A DNA stretch of 64,000 nt from Galaxea fascicularis. Taxonomy: Eukaryota > Cnidaria > Anthozoa > Scleractinia > Euphylliidae. The stretch's first letter is position 1. Each line of letters opens with the position of its first letter. Below are positions 34,278-47,000 of this stretch, in pieces. The stretch spans positions 6,871,741 through 6,935,740 of the forward strand of contig OX419343.1 of the NCBI GenBank assembly GCA_948470475.1. The letters run 5' to 3'. The position numbers and the translations under genes were made by a program. The notes under the pieces are model-generated. The model did no database searches, was not told the DNA's origin, and was given only the letters and a program-made list of their open reading frames with translations.

Positions 34278-35649
34278 TATAACAGTGAAGTTGTGGAAAA
34301 CGTGTGACGCACGCACTCCAGTAAGCTGCTTTTGCCATTGATTATTGGAAAATGTGGTCTTAAAAAATTCCAGTTGATTAGACAAGAAGTTATGTGTTAT
34401 TTAGAGAAACTATGCGTATTTTTTGAGACTCCTAGAAAGCATTTGCCTTGATGGTTCTCTGCTGTTAAAGTAACAATGGAGAGTAGCATGTTTAATACGG
34501 GCTAAATTGACGCACAAAGGCAGTTGAACATTGCATTTTCAGCACTCGATAAGGGAGTGGAAGCTGTGAAGGTGGTGGAAACGTGTACTTAACAGTGCCT
34601 GCAATACACACTATTGGCCTAGAAACTGATTTTCAGCATGCCCAATAGCAAAACTGATACAACTTTCTTGGCTTGCGAAAGCTATCGAGGCGACCGATGA
34701 CGGTATGTTCGTCACCATTTCACCAAAGTAAAAGATACAAACTGTTTCAGTAGTTAGGTGTAAAATGCACATTTGTTAGTGCCAAACAGGTTACAGCAAA
34801 GCGATGCTCTTGGGATTAACACCGAAGGACGTTTAAGTCACGTAATTACATAATTTTCTTGTCACAATGTATTCCGTGCGTGACACAAGTCTCGCGAGTG
34901 TGAATCGTGTGTTGCAGTGGACTAAATGCTGCTATCGCCTCACAGGAAAACCAAATATGTCATTTTTGGATCCACACAATGATTAATAGGGTTAGATACT
35001 TGGATTTGGGACGATTAACAGGACGAACTATTGGCATTTCAACGATTAACAACGGTTAACAGTGGTTTTTCACTAAAGAGAACTGATAGTCTATTGTCTT
35101 GCATAGCATCTGTTGTTAACCGTTAAAATTGTCTGTTAATCGTTGTTTTATCGATTCATGTTGTGTGTTTTGCTAAGTTAACCGTCATATACCGAATGGG
35201 ATGCTTAGATATCTGCTAATAAAGCCGCTTAATGAAACATGTGTTGCCGGGATTTGGAGTGGCCGTTCCCGCGGGATGAGGCCACTGGAGAGAAAAATTT
35301 GCCATCGCACACTCATTAGTTACGTTTCACATTTATCAGTAATGTCTTTATTAAGACAAATGACCTAATGTCTTGCCCAGCATAAGGACTAATGCCATAA
35401 GTGACAGAAATCTGGCTTTGCAAAATAGCCGTTTTTCTCGTATACCGCGACCGGTACACGCCATTTGCTGAAATTTCATCAGAACTTGGGGATCTCCTTT
35501 TACATGTAGGATCAATATATTTCCACGAAATAAAAATATTAAACCAACACAGCTCTATTTTATAACAGGCCCAGATGGGTGACTAAAATCAGCTCCTTAG
35601 TCCTTCCAACTCGTGCGCTACAAAGGAAATTCCCAAAAGGTCTCGTACA

Positions 35650-35921
35650 CAATCTTGGACAAAACCGTTGAGAAAATTGAGCTCCAAAGTCTCTTTTTGT
35701 GAGAACACTAACAACCGAGTTTCACCACCCCCCTCCCCCTATTCAATGTTGTTTGTGGCTCCTAAACGTTTGCCTAAGAATTGCGGCTTCCTAAATTCAA
35801 CATTGAATAGGGGGAGGGGGAGGGGGAAGTTACTATAGTAATACTGTTGAGCCAGAGGTTTTCGTGAACGATTTTTGGGCGCGAAGAGGCCAGTTTTCTC
35901 AAGTAGTTTTGTCCAAGATTG
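35650..35921. mobile_element. 272-bp foldback/MITE-like element, copy 4 (right end of the insertion)
   Basis: It stops exactly at the end of the inverted terminus (GATTG, 35921) and passes straight into satellite sequence. The other three copies continue into the spacer. This defines the element's right end independently of symmetry. Confidence 0.8.
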
Positions 35922-38900
35922 AAGATTTTAGCAAAGTTGAAATTTTGACCAAAACCTAAAGGGGGGACCAGATGCTCTTGGCTCAAATTTTGAATTTGGC
36001 TTAAACTTTGCCTATTTCAAAAAGGAGTCTAGAAATAATGTGTAAATGTTTCATGGAACTCCGACGACATGATTTCTTTTCTTATTTGAGCTGTGTGCAA
36101 GATTTTAGCAAAGTTGAAATTTTGACCAAAACCCAAAGGGGGGACCACATGCTCTTGGCTCAAATTTTGAATTTGGCTTAAACTTTGCCTATTTCAAAAA
36201 GGAGTCTAGAAATCATGTGTAAATGTTTCATGGAACTCCGACAACATGATTTCTTTTCTTATTTGAGCTGTGTGCAAGATTTCAGCAAAGTTGAAATTTT
36301 GACCAAAACCCAAAGGGGGGACCACATGCTCTTGGCTCAAATTTTGAATTTGGCTTAAACTTTGCCTATTTCAAAAAGGAGTCTAGAAATCATGTGTAAA
36401 TGTTTCATGGAACTCCGACAACATGATTTGTTTTCTTATTTGAGCTGTGTGCAAGATTTTAGCAAAGTTGAAATTTTGACCAAAACCCAAAGGGGGGACC
36501 ACATGCTCTTGGCTCAAATTTTGAATTAGGCTTAAACTTTGCCTATTTCAAAAAGGAGTCTAGAAATCATGTGTAAATGTTTCATGGAACTCCGCCAACA
36601 TGATTTCTTTTTTTATTTGAGCTGTGTGCAAGATTTTAGCAAAGTTGAAATTTTGACCAAAACCCAAAGGGGGCACCACATGCTCTTGGCTCAAATTTGA
36701 ATTTGGCTTAAACTTTGCCTATTTCAAAAAGGAGTCTAGAAATCATGTGTAAATGTTTCACGGAACTCCGACAACATGATTTCTTTTCTTATTTGAGCTG
36801 TGTGCAAGATTTTAGCAAAGTTGAAATTTTGACAAAAACCTAAAGGGGGGCCACATGCTCTTGGCTCAAATTTTGAATTTGGCTTAAACTTTGCCTATTT
36901 CAAAAAGGAGTCTAGAAATCATGTGTAAATGTTTCACGGAACTCCGACAACATGATTTCTTTTCTTATTTGAGCTGTGTGCAATATTTTAGCAAAGTTGA
37001 AATTTTGACCAAAACCCAAAGGGGGGACCACATTCTCTTGGCTCAAATTTTGAATTTGGCTTAAACTTTGCCTATTTCAAAAAGGAGTCTAGAAATCATG
37101 TGTAAATGTTTCATTGAACTCCGCCAACATGATTTTTTTTTTATTTAAGCTGTGTGCAAGATTTTAGCAAAGTTGAAATTTTGACCAAAACCCAAAGGTG
37201 GCACCACATGCTCTTGGCTCAAATTTGAATTTGGCTTAAACTTTGCCTATTTCAAAAAGGAGTCTAGAAATCATGTGTAAATGTTTCACGGAAATCCGAA
37301 AACATGATTTCTTTTCTTATTTGAGCTGTGTGCAAGATTTTAGCAAAGTTGAAATTTTGACCAAAACCCAAAGGGGGGACCACATGCTCTTGGCTCAAAT
37401 TTTGAATTTGGCTCAAACTTTGCCTATTTCAAAAAGGAGTCTAGAAATCATGTGTAAATGTTTCATGGAACTCCGACAACATGATTTGTTTTCTTATTTG
37501 AGCTGTGTGCAAGATTTTAGCAAAGTTGAAATTTTGACCAAAACCCAAAGGGGGGACCACATGCTCTTGGCTCAAATTTTGAATTTGGCTTAAACTTTGC
37601 CTATTTCAAAAAGAAGTCTAGAAATCATGTGTAAATGTTTCATGGAACTCCGACAACATGATTTCTTTTCTTATTTGAGCTGTGTGCAAGATTTTAGCAA
37701 AGTTGAAATTTTGACTAAAACCCAAAGGGGGGACCACATGCTCTTGGCTCAAATTTTGAATTTGGCTTAAACTTTGCCTATTTCAAAAAGGAGTGTAGAA
37801 ATCATGTGTAAATGTTTCATGGAACTCCGCCAACATGATTTTTTTTTTATTTAAGCTGTGTGCAAGATTTTAGCAAATTTGAAATTTTGACCAAAACCCA
37901 AAGGTGGCACCACATGCTCTGGGCTCAAATTTGAATTTGGCTTAAACTTTGCCTATTTCAAAAAGGAGTCTAGAAATCATGTGTAAATGTTTCACGGAAA
38001 TCCGACAACATGATTTGTTTTCTTATTTGAGCTGTGTGCAAGATTTTAGCAAAGTTGAAATTTTGACCAAAACCCAAAGGGGGGACCACATGCTCTTGGC
38101 TCAAATTTTGAATTTGGCTTAAACTTTGCCTATTTCAAAAAGGAGTCTAGAAATCATGTGTAAATGTTTCATGGAACTCCGACAACATGATTTGTTTTCT
38201 TATTTAAGCTGTGTGCAAGATTTTAGCAAAGTTGAAATTTTGACCAAAACCCAAAGGGGGCACCACATGCTCTTGGCTCAAATTTGAATTTGGCTTAAAC
38301 TTTGCCTATTTCAAAAAGGAGTCTAGAAATCATGTGTAAATGTTTCACGGAACTCCGACAACATGATTTCTTTTCTTATTTGAGCTGTGTGCAAGATTTT
38401 AGCAAAGTTGAAATTTTGACCAAAACCCAAAGGGGGGACCACATGCTCTTGGCTCAAATTTTGAATTTGGCTTAAACTTTGCCTATTTCAAAAAGGAGTC
38501 TAGAAATCATGTGTAAATGTTTCATGGAACTCCGACAACATGATTTGTTTTCTTATTTGAGCTGTGTGCAAGATTTTAGCAAAGTTGAAATTTTGACCAA
38601 AACCCAAAGGGGGGACCACATGCTCTTGGCTCAAATTTTGAATTTGGCTTAAACTTTGCCTATTTCAAAAAGGAGTCTAGAAATCATGTGTAAATGTTTC
38701 ACGGAACTCCGACAACATGATTTCTTTTCTTATTTGAGCTGTGTGCAAGATTTTAGCAAAGTTGAAATTTTGACTAAAACCCAAAGGGGGGACCACATGC
38801 TCTTGGCTCAAATTTTGAATTTGGCTTAAACTTTGCCTATTTCAAAAAGGAGTCTAGAAATCATGTGTAAATGTTTCATGGAACTCCGCCAACAGGATTT

Positions 38901-41900
38901 TTTGTTATTTAAGCTGTGTGCAAGATTTTAGCAAAGTTGAAATTTTTACTAAAACCCAAAGGGGGGACCACATGCTCTGGGCTCAAATTTGAATTTGGCT
39001 TAAACTTTGCCTATTTCAAAAAGGAGTCTAGAAATCATGTGTAAATGTTTCACGGAACTCCGACAACATGATTTCTTTTCTTATTTGAGCTGTGTGCAAG
39101 ATTTTAGCAAAGTTGAAATTTTGACCAAAACCCAAAGGGGGGACCACATGCTCTTGGCTCAAATTTTGAATTTGGCTTAAACTTTGCCTATTTCAAAAAG
39201 GAGTCTAGAAATCATGTGTAAATGTTTCATGGAACTCCGACAACATGATTTGTTTTCTTATTTGAGCTGTGTGCAAGATTTTAGCAAAGTTGAAATTTTG
39301 ACCAAAACCCAAAGGGGGGACCACATGCTCTTGGCTCAAATTTTGAATTTGGCTTAAACTTTGCCTATTTCAAAAAGAAGTCTAGAAATCATGTGTAAAT
39401 GTTTCATGGAACTCCGACAACATGATTTCTTTTCTTATTTGAGCTGTGTGCAAGATTTTAGCAAAGTTGAAATTTTGACCAAAACCTAAAGGGGGGACCA
39501 GATGCTCTTGGCTCAAATTTTGAATTTGGCTTAAACTTTGCCTATTTCAAAAAGGAGTCTAGAAATCATGTGTAAATGTTTCATGGAACTCCGACAACAT
39601 GATTTCTTTTCTTATTTGAGCTGTGTGCAAGATTTTAGCAAATTTGAAATTTTGACCAAAACCCAAAGGGGGGACCACATGCTGTTGGCTCAAATTTTGA
39701 ATTTGGCTTAAACTTTGCCTATTTCAAAAAGGAGTCTAGAAATCATGTGTAAATGTTTCACGGAACACCGACAACATGATTTCTTTTCTTATTTGAGCTG
39801 TGTGCAAGATTTTAGCAAAGTTGAAACTTTGACCAAAACCCAAAGGGGGCACCACATGCTCTTGGCTCAAAGTTGAATTTGGCTTAAACTTTGCCTATTT
39901 CAAAAAGGAGTCTAGAAATCATGTGTAAATGTTTCACGGAACTCCGACAACATGATTTCTTTTCTTATTTGAGCTGTGTGCAAGATTTTAGCAAAGTTGA
40001 AAATTTGACGAAAACCCAAAGGGGGGACCACATGCTCTGGGCTCAAATTTGAATTTGGCGTAAACTTTGCCTATTTCAAAAAGGAGTCTAGAAATCATGT
40101 GTAAATGTTTCACGGAAATCCGACAACATGATTTCTTTTCTTATTTGAGCTGTGTGCAAGATTTTAGCAAAGTTGAAATTTTGACCAAAACCCAAAGGGG
40201 GGACCACATGCTCTTGGCTCAAATTTTGAATTTGGCTTAAACTTTGCCTATTTCAAAAAGGAGTCTAGAAATCATGTGTAAATGTTTCATGGAACTCCGA
40301 CAACATGATTTCTTTTCTTATTTGAGCTGTGTGCAAGATTTTAGCAAAGTTGAAATTTTGACCAAAACCCAAAGGGGGGACCACATGCTCTTGGCTCAAA
40401 TTTTGAATTTGGCTTAAACTTTGCCTATTTCAAAAAGAAGTCTAGAAATCATGTGTAAATGTTTCATGGAACTCCGACAACATGATTTGTTTTCTTATTT
40501 GAGCTGTGTGCAAGATTTTAGCAAAGTTGAAATTTTGACCAAAACCTAAAGGGGGGACCAGATGCTCTTGGCTCAAATTTTGAATTTGGCTTAAACTTTG
40601 CCTATTTCAAAAAGGAGTCTAGAAATCATGTGTAAATGTTTCATGGAACTCCGACAACATGATTTCTTTTCTTATTTGAGCTGTGTGCAAGATTTTAGCA
40701 AAGTTGAAATTTTGACCAAAACCCAAAGGGGGGACCACATGCTGTTGGCTCAAATTTTGAATTTGGCTTAAACTTTGCCTATTTCAAAAAGGAGTCTAGA
40801 AATCATGTGTAAATGTTTCATGGAACTCCGCCAACATGATTTCTTTTTTTATTTGAGCTGTGTGCAAGATTTTAGCAAAGTTGAAATTTTGACCAAAACC
40901 CAAAGGGGGCACCACATGCTCTTGGCTCAAATTTGAATTTCGCTTAAACTTTGCCTATTTCAAAAAGGAGTGTAGAAATCATGTGTAAATGTTTCACGGA
41001 ACTCCGACAACATGATTTCTTTTCTTATTTGAGCTGTGTGCAAGATTTTAGCAAAGTTGAAATTTTGACCAAAACCCAAAGGGGGGACCACATGCTCTTG
41101 GCTCAAATTTTGAATTTGGCTTAAACTTTGCCTATTTCAAAAAGGAGTCTAGAAATCATGTGTAAATGTTTCATGGAACTCCGACAACATGATTTCTTTT
41201 CTTATTTGAGCTGTGTGCAAGATTTTAGCAGAGTTGAAATTTTCACTAAAACCCAAAGGGGGGACCACATGCTCTTGGCTCAAATTCTAAATTTGGCTTA
41301 AACTTTGCCTTTTTCAAAAAGGAGTCTAGAAATCATGTTTAAATGTTTCATGGAACTCCCACAACATGATTTCTTTTCTTATTTGAGCTGTGTGCAAGAT
41401 TTTAGCAAAGTTGAAATTTTGACCAAAACCCAAAGGGGCACCACATGCTCTTGGCTCAAATTTGAATTTGGCTTAAACTTTGCCTATTTCAAAAAGGAGT
41501 CTAGAAATCATGTGTAAATGTTTCACGGAACTCCGACAACATGATTTCTTTTCTTATTTGAGCTCTGTGGAATATTTTAGCAAAGTTGAAATTTTGACCA
41601 AAACCCAAAGGGGGGACCACATGCTCTTCGCTCAAATTTTGAATTTGGCTTAAACTTTGCCTATTTCAAAAAGGAGTCTAGAAATCATGTGTAAATGTTT
41701 TACGGAACTCCGACAACATGATTTCTATTCTTATTTGAGCTCTGTGCAATATTTTAGCAAAGTTGAAATTTTGACCAAAACCCAAAGGGGGGACCACATG
41801 CTCTTGGCTCAAATTTGAATTAGGCTTAAACTTTGCCTATTTCAAAAAGGAGTCTAGAAATCATGTGTAAATGTTTCACGGAACTCCGACAACATGATTT

Positions 41901-41995
41901 CTTTTCTTATTTGAGCTGTGTGCAAGATTTTAGCAAAGTTGAAATTTTGACCAAAACCCAAAGGGGGGACCACATGCTCTTGGCTCAAATTTTGA
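35922..41995 (+). repeat. Segmental duplication within the array, copy A
   Basis: Rare variants reappear in the same order downstream. The offset is 8122 bp near 36 kb (CCAAAACCTA at 35949 and 44071; CCGACGACAT at 36061 and 44183; TTCAGCAAAG at 36281 and 44403) and about 9006 bp from 37.7 kb (GCAAATTTGAAA at 39638 and 48645; the MPFSKRSLEIMF frame at 41305 and 50311). The 885-bp step equals five monomers. Confidence 0.75.
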
Positions 41996-42189
41996 ATTTG
42001 GCTTAAACTTTGCCTATTTCAAAAAGGAGTCTAGAAATCATGTGTAAATGTTTCACGGAACTCCGACAACATGATTTCTTTTCTTATTTGAGCTGTGTGC
42101 AAGATTTTAGCAAAGTTGAAATTTTGACCAAAACCCAAAGGGGGGACCACATGCTCTTGGCTCAAATTTTGAATTTGGCTTAAACTTTG

Positions 42190-43400
42190 CCTATTTCAAA
42201 AAGGAGTCTAGAAATCATGTGTAAATGTTTCATGGAACTCCGACAACATGATTTCTTTTCTTATTTGAGCTGTGTGCAAGATTTTAGCAAAGTTGAAATT
42301 TTGACGAAAACCTAAAGGGGGGACCACATGCTCTTGGCTCAAATTTTGAATTTGGCTTAAACTTTGCCTATTTCAAAAAGGAGTCTAGAAATCATGTGTA
42401 AATGTTTCACGGAACTCCGACAACATGATTTGTTTTCTTATTTGAGCTGTGTGCAAGATTTTAGCAAAGTTGAAATTTTGACTAAAACCCAAAGGGGGGA
42501 CCACATGCTCTTGGCTCAAATTTTGAATTTGGCTTAAACTTTGCCTATTTCAAAAAGGAGTCTAGAAATCATGTGTAAATGTTTCATGGAACTCCGCCAA
42601 CATGATTTTTTTTTTATTTAAGCTGTGTGCAAGATTTTAGCAAAGTTGAAATTTTGACCAAAACCCAAAGGTGGCACCACATGCTCTTGGCTCAAATTTG
42701 AATTTGGCTTAAACTTTGCCTATTTCAAAAAGGAGTCTAAAATCATGTGTAAATGTTTCACGGAAATCCGACAACATGTTTTCTTTTCTTATTTGAGCTG
42801 TGTGCAAGATTTTAGCAAAGTTGAAATTTTGACCAAAACCCAAAGGGGGGACCACATGCTCTTGGCTCAAATTTTGAATTTGGCTTAAACTTTGCCTATT
42901 TCAAAAAGGAGTCTAGAAATCATGTGTAAATGTTTCATGGAACTCCGACAACATGATTTGTTCTCTTATTTGAGCTGTGTGCAAGATTTTAGCAAAGTTG
43001 AAATTTTGACCAAAACCCAAAGGGGGGACCACATGCTCTTGGCTCAAATTTTGAATTTGGCTTAAACTTTCCCTATTTCAAAAAGAAGTCTAGAAATCAT
43101 GTGTAAATGTTTCATGGAACTCCGACAACATGATTTCTTTTCTTATTTGAGCTGTGTGCAAGATTTTAGCAAAGTTGAAATTTTGACTAAAACCCAAAGG
43201 GGGGACCACATGCTCTTGGCTCAAATTTGAATTTGGCTTTAACTTTGCCTATTTCAAAAAGGAGTCTAGAAATCATGTGTAAATGTTTCATGGAACTCCG
43301 AACACATGATTTCTTTTCTTATTTGAGCTGTGTGCAAGATTTTAGCAAAGTTGAAATTTTGACCAAAACCCAAAGGGGGGACCACATGCTCTTGGCTCAA
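42190..43400 (+). repeat. Second copy of the 25.9-27.1 kb segment
   Basis: The rare words GAGTCTAAAATCATG (26403 and 42733), ACATGTTTTCTTTT, TTCTCTTATTTGAGC and CTCCGAACACATG recur in the same order at an offset of about 16330 bp. It marks another exchange of several monomers between distant parts of the array. Confidence 0.65.
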
Positions 43401-44043
43401 ATTTTGAATTTGGCTTAAACTTTGCCTATTTCAAAAAGGAGTCTAGAAATCATGTGTAAATGTTTCACGGAACTCCGCCAACATGATTTTTTTTTTGTTT
43501 AAGCTGTGTGCAAGATTTTAGCAAAGTTGAAATTTTGACCAAAACCCAAAGGTGGCACCACATGCTCTTGGCTCAAATTTGAATTTGGCTTAAACTTTGC
43601 CTATTTCAAAAAGGAGTCTAGAAATCATGTGTAAATGTTTCACGGAAATCCGACAAGATGATTTCTTTTCTTATTTGAGCTGTGTGCAAGATTTTAGCAA
43701 AGTTGAAATTTTGACCAAAACCCAAAGGGGGCACCACATGCTCTTGGCTCAAATTTTGAATTTGGCTTAAACTTTGCCTATTTCAAAAAGGAGTCTAGAA
43801 ATCATGTGTAAAGATTTTTTATGGAACTCCGACAACATGATTTGTTTTCTTATTTGAGCTGTGTGCAAGATTTTAGCAAAGTTGAAATTTTGACCAAAAC
43901 CCAAAGGGGGGACCACATGCTCTTGGCTCAAATTTTGAATTTGGCTTAAACTTTGCCTATTTCAAAAAGAAGTCTAGAAATCATGTGTAAATGTTTCATG
44001 GAACTCCGACAACATGATTTCTTTTCTTATTTGAGCTGTGTGC

Positions 44044-47000
44044 AAGATTTTAGCAAAGTTGAAATTTTGACCAAAACCTAAAGGGGGGACCAGATGCTCT
44101 TGGCTCAAATTTTGAATTTGGCTTAAACTTTGCCTATTTCAAAAAGGAGTCTAGAAATCATGTGTAAATGTTTCATGGAACTCCGACGACATGATTTCTT
44201 TTCTTATTTGAGCTGTGTGCAAGATTTTAGCAAAGTTGAAATTTTGACCAAAACCCAAAGGGGGGACCACATGCTCTTGGCTCAAATTTTGAATTTGGCT
44301 TAAACTTTGCCTATTTCAAAAAGGAGTCTAGAAATCATGTGTAAATGTTTCATGGAACTCCGACAACATGATTTCTTTTCTTATTTGAGCTGTGTGCAAG
44401 ATTTCAGCAAAGTTGAAATTTTGACCAAAACCCAAAGGGGGGACCACATGCTCTTGGCTCAAATTTTGAATTTGGCTTAAACTTTGCCTATTTCAAAAAG
44501 GAGTCTAGAAATCATGTGTAAATGTTTCATGGAACTCCGACAACATGATTTGTTTTCTTATTTGAGCTGTGTGCAAGATTTTAGCAAAGTTAAAATTTTG
44601 ACCAAAACCCAAAGGGGGGACCACATGCTCTTGGCTCAAATTTTGAATTTGGCTTAAACTTTGCCTATTTCAAAAAGGAGTCTAGAAATCATGTGTAAAT
44701 GTTTCATGGAACTCCGCCAACATGATTTCTTTTTTTATTTGAGCTGTGTGCAAGATTTTAGCAAAGTTGAAATTTTGACTAAAACCCAAAGGTGGCACCA
44801 CATGCTCTTGGCTCAAATTTGAATTTGGCTTAAACTTTGCCTATTTCAAAAAGGAGTCTAGAAATCATGTGTAAATGTTTCACGGAACTCCGACAACATG
44901 ATTTCTTTTCTTATTTGAGCTGTGTGCAAGATTTTAGCAAAGTTGAAATTTTGACCAAAACCCAAAGGGGGGACCACATTCTCTTGGCTCAAATTTTGAA
45001 TTTGGCTTAAACTTTGCCTATTTCAAAAAGGAGTCTAGAAATCATGTGTAAATGTTTCATGGAACTCCGACAACATGATTTGTTTTCTTATTTGAGCTGT
45101 GTGCAAGATTTTAGCAAAGTTGAAATTTTGACCAAAACCCAAAGGGGGGACCACATGCTCTTGGCTCAAATTTTGAATTTGGCTTAAACTTTGCCTATTT
45201 CAAAAAGGAGTCTAGAAATCATGTGTAAATGTTTCATGGAACTCCGAACACATGATTTCTTTTCTTATTTGAGCTGTGTGCAAGATTTTAGCAAAGTTGA
45301 AATTTTGACCAAAACCCAAAGGGGGGACCACATGCTCTTGGCTCAAATTTTGAATTTGGCTTAAACTTTGCCTATTTCAAAAAGGAGTCTAGAAATCATG
45401 TGTAAATGTTTCATGGAACTCCGACAACATGATTTGTTTTCTTATTTGAGCTGTGTGCAAGATTTTAGCAAAGTTGAAATTTTGACCAAAACCCAAAGGG
45501 GGGACCACATGCTCTTGGCTCAAATTTTGAATTTGGCTTAAACTTTGCCTATTTCAAAAAGGAGTCTAGAAATCATGTGTAAATGTTTCATGGAACTCCG
45601 CCAACATGATTTCTTTTTTTATTTGAGCTGTGTGCAAGATTTTAGCAAAGTTGAAATTTTGACTAAAACCCAAAGGTGGCACCACATGCTCTTGGCTCAA
45701 ATTTGAATTTGGCTTAAACTTTGCCTATTTCAAAAAGGAGTCTAGAAATCATGTGTAAATGTTTCACGGAACTCCGACAACATGATTTCTTTTCTTATTT
45801 GAGCTGTGTGCAAGATTTTAGCAAAGTTGAAATTTTGACCAAAACCCAAAGGGGGGACCACATTCTCTTGGCTCAAATTTTGAATTTGGCTTAAACTTTG
45901 CCTTTTTCAAAAAGGAGTCTAGAAATCATGTGTAAATGTTTCATGGAACTCCGACAACATGATTTCTTTTCTTATTTGAGCTGTGTGCAAGATTTTAGCA
46001 AAGTTGAAATTTTGACCAAAACCCAAAGGGGGGACCACATGCTCTTGGCTCAAATTTTGAATTTGGCTTAAACTTTGCCTATTTCAAAAAGGAGTCTAGA
46101 AATCATGTGTAAATGTTTCATGGAACTCCGCCAACATGATTTTTTTTTTATTTAAGCTGTGTGCAAGATTTTAGGAAAGTTGAAATTTTGACCAAAACCC
46201 AAAGGTGGCACCACATGCTCTTGGCTCAAATTTGAATTTGGCTTAAACTTTGCCTATTTCAAAAAGGAGTCTAGAAATCATGTGTAAATGTTTCACGGAA
46301 ATCCGACAACATGATTTCTTTTCTTATTTGAGCTGTGTGCAAGATTTTAGCAAAGTTGAAATTTTGACCAAAACCCAAAGGGGGGACCACATGCTCTTCG
46401 CTCAAATTTTGAATTTGGCTTAAACTTTGCCTATTTCAAAAAGGAGTCTAGAAATCATGTGTAAATGTTTCATGGAACTCCGACAACATGATTTGTTTTC
46501 TTATTTGAGCTGTGTGCAAGATTTTAGCAAAGTTGAAATTTTGACCAAAACCCAAAGGGGGGACCACATGCTCTTGGCTCAAATTTTGAATTTGGCTTAA
46601 ACTTTGCCTACTTCAAAAAGAAGTCTAGAAATCATGTGTAAATGTTTCATGGAACTCCGACAACATGATTTCTTTTCTTATTTGAGCTGTGTGCAAGATT
46701 TTAGCAAACTTGAAATTTTGACTAAAACCCAAAGGGGGGACCACATGCTCTTGGCTCAAATTTTGAATTTGGCTTAAACTTTGCCTATTTCAAAAAGGAG
46801 TGTAGAAATCATGTGTAAATGTTTCATGGAACTCCGCCAACATGATTTTTTTTTTATTTAAGCTGTGTGCAAGATTTTAGCAAAGTTGAAATTTTGACCA
46901 AAACCCAAAGGTGGCACCACATGCTCTGGGCTCAAATTTGAATTTGGCTTAAACTTTGCCTATTTCAAAAAGGAGTCTAGAAATCATGTGTAAATGTTTC

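Larger units (their letters stand above)
30718..35921. mobile_element. 5.2-kb composite insertion: (272-bp foldback + 1372-bp spacer) x 3, ending in a fourth foldback
   Basis: The block interrupts one satellite monomer between GTGTGCAA (ending 30717) and AAGATTTTAGC (starting 35922), so AA of the target is present on both sides. It starts CAATCTTGGACAAAAC and ends GTTTTGTCCAAGATTG, a perfect 16-bp inverted repeat. Inside are three tandem 1644-bp units (30718-32361, 32362-34005, 34006-35649) and a 272-bp partial unit. I found a single difference between the units: T at 35371 where the other two have C. No transposase or other recognisable protein is encoded. The minus-strand 96-codon frames in each unit span the foldback/spacer junction and have no motif. 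Inference: the block moved as a unit using outer foldback ends, with expansion by unequal exchange. Confidence 0.85.

Noticed and set aside
30807..34385. 96-codon minus-strand frames repeated in each 1644-bp unit
   Set aside because: They span the foldback/spacer boundary, include the low-complexity G/C runs and have no domain. Their repetition simply follows the tandem units.
37243..37593. 116-codon frame in the satellite as a gene
   Set aside because: It is two monomers joined by a TAA to CAA change. Neighbouring units carry stops or indels, so no conserved gene is implied.
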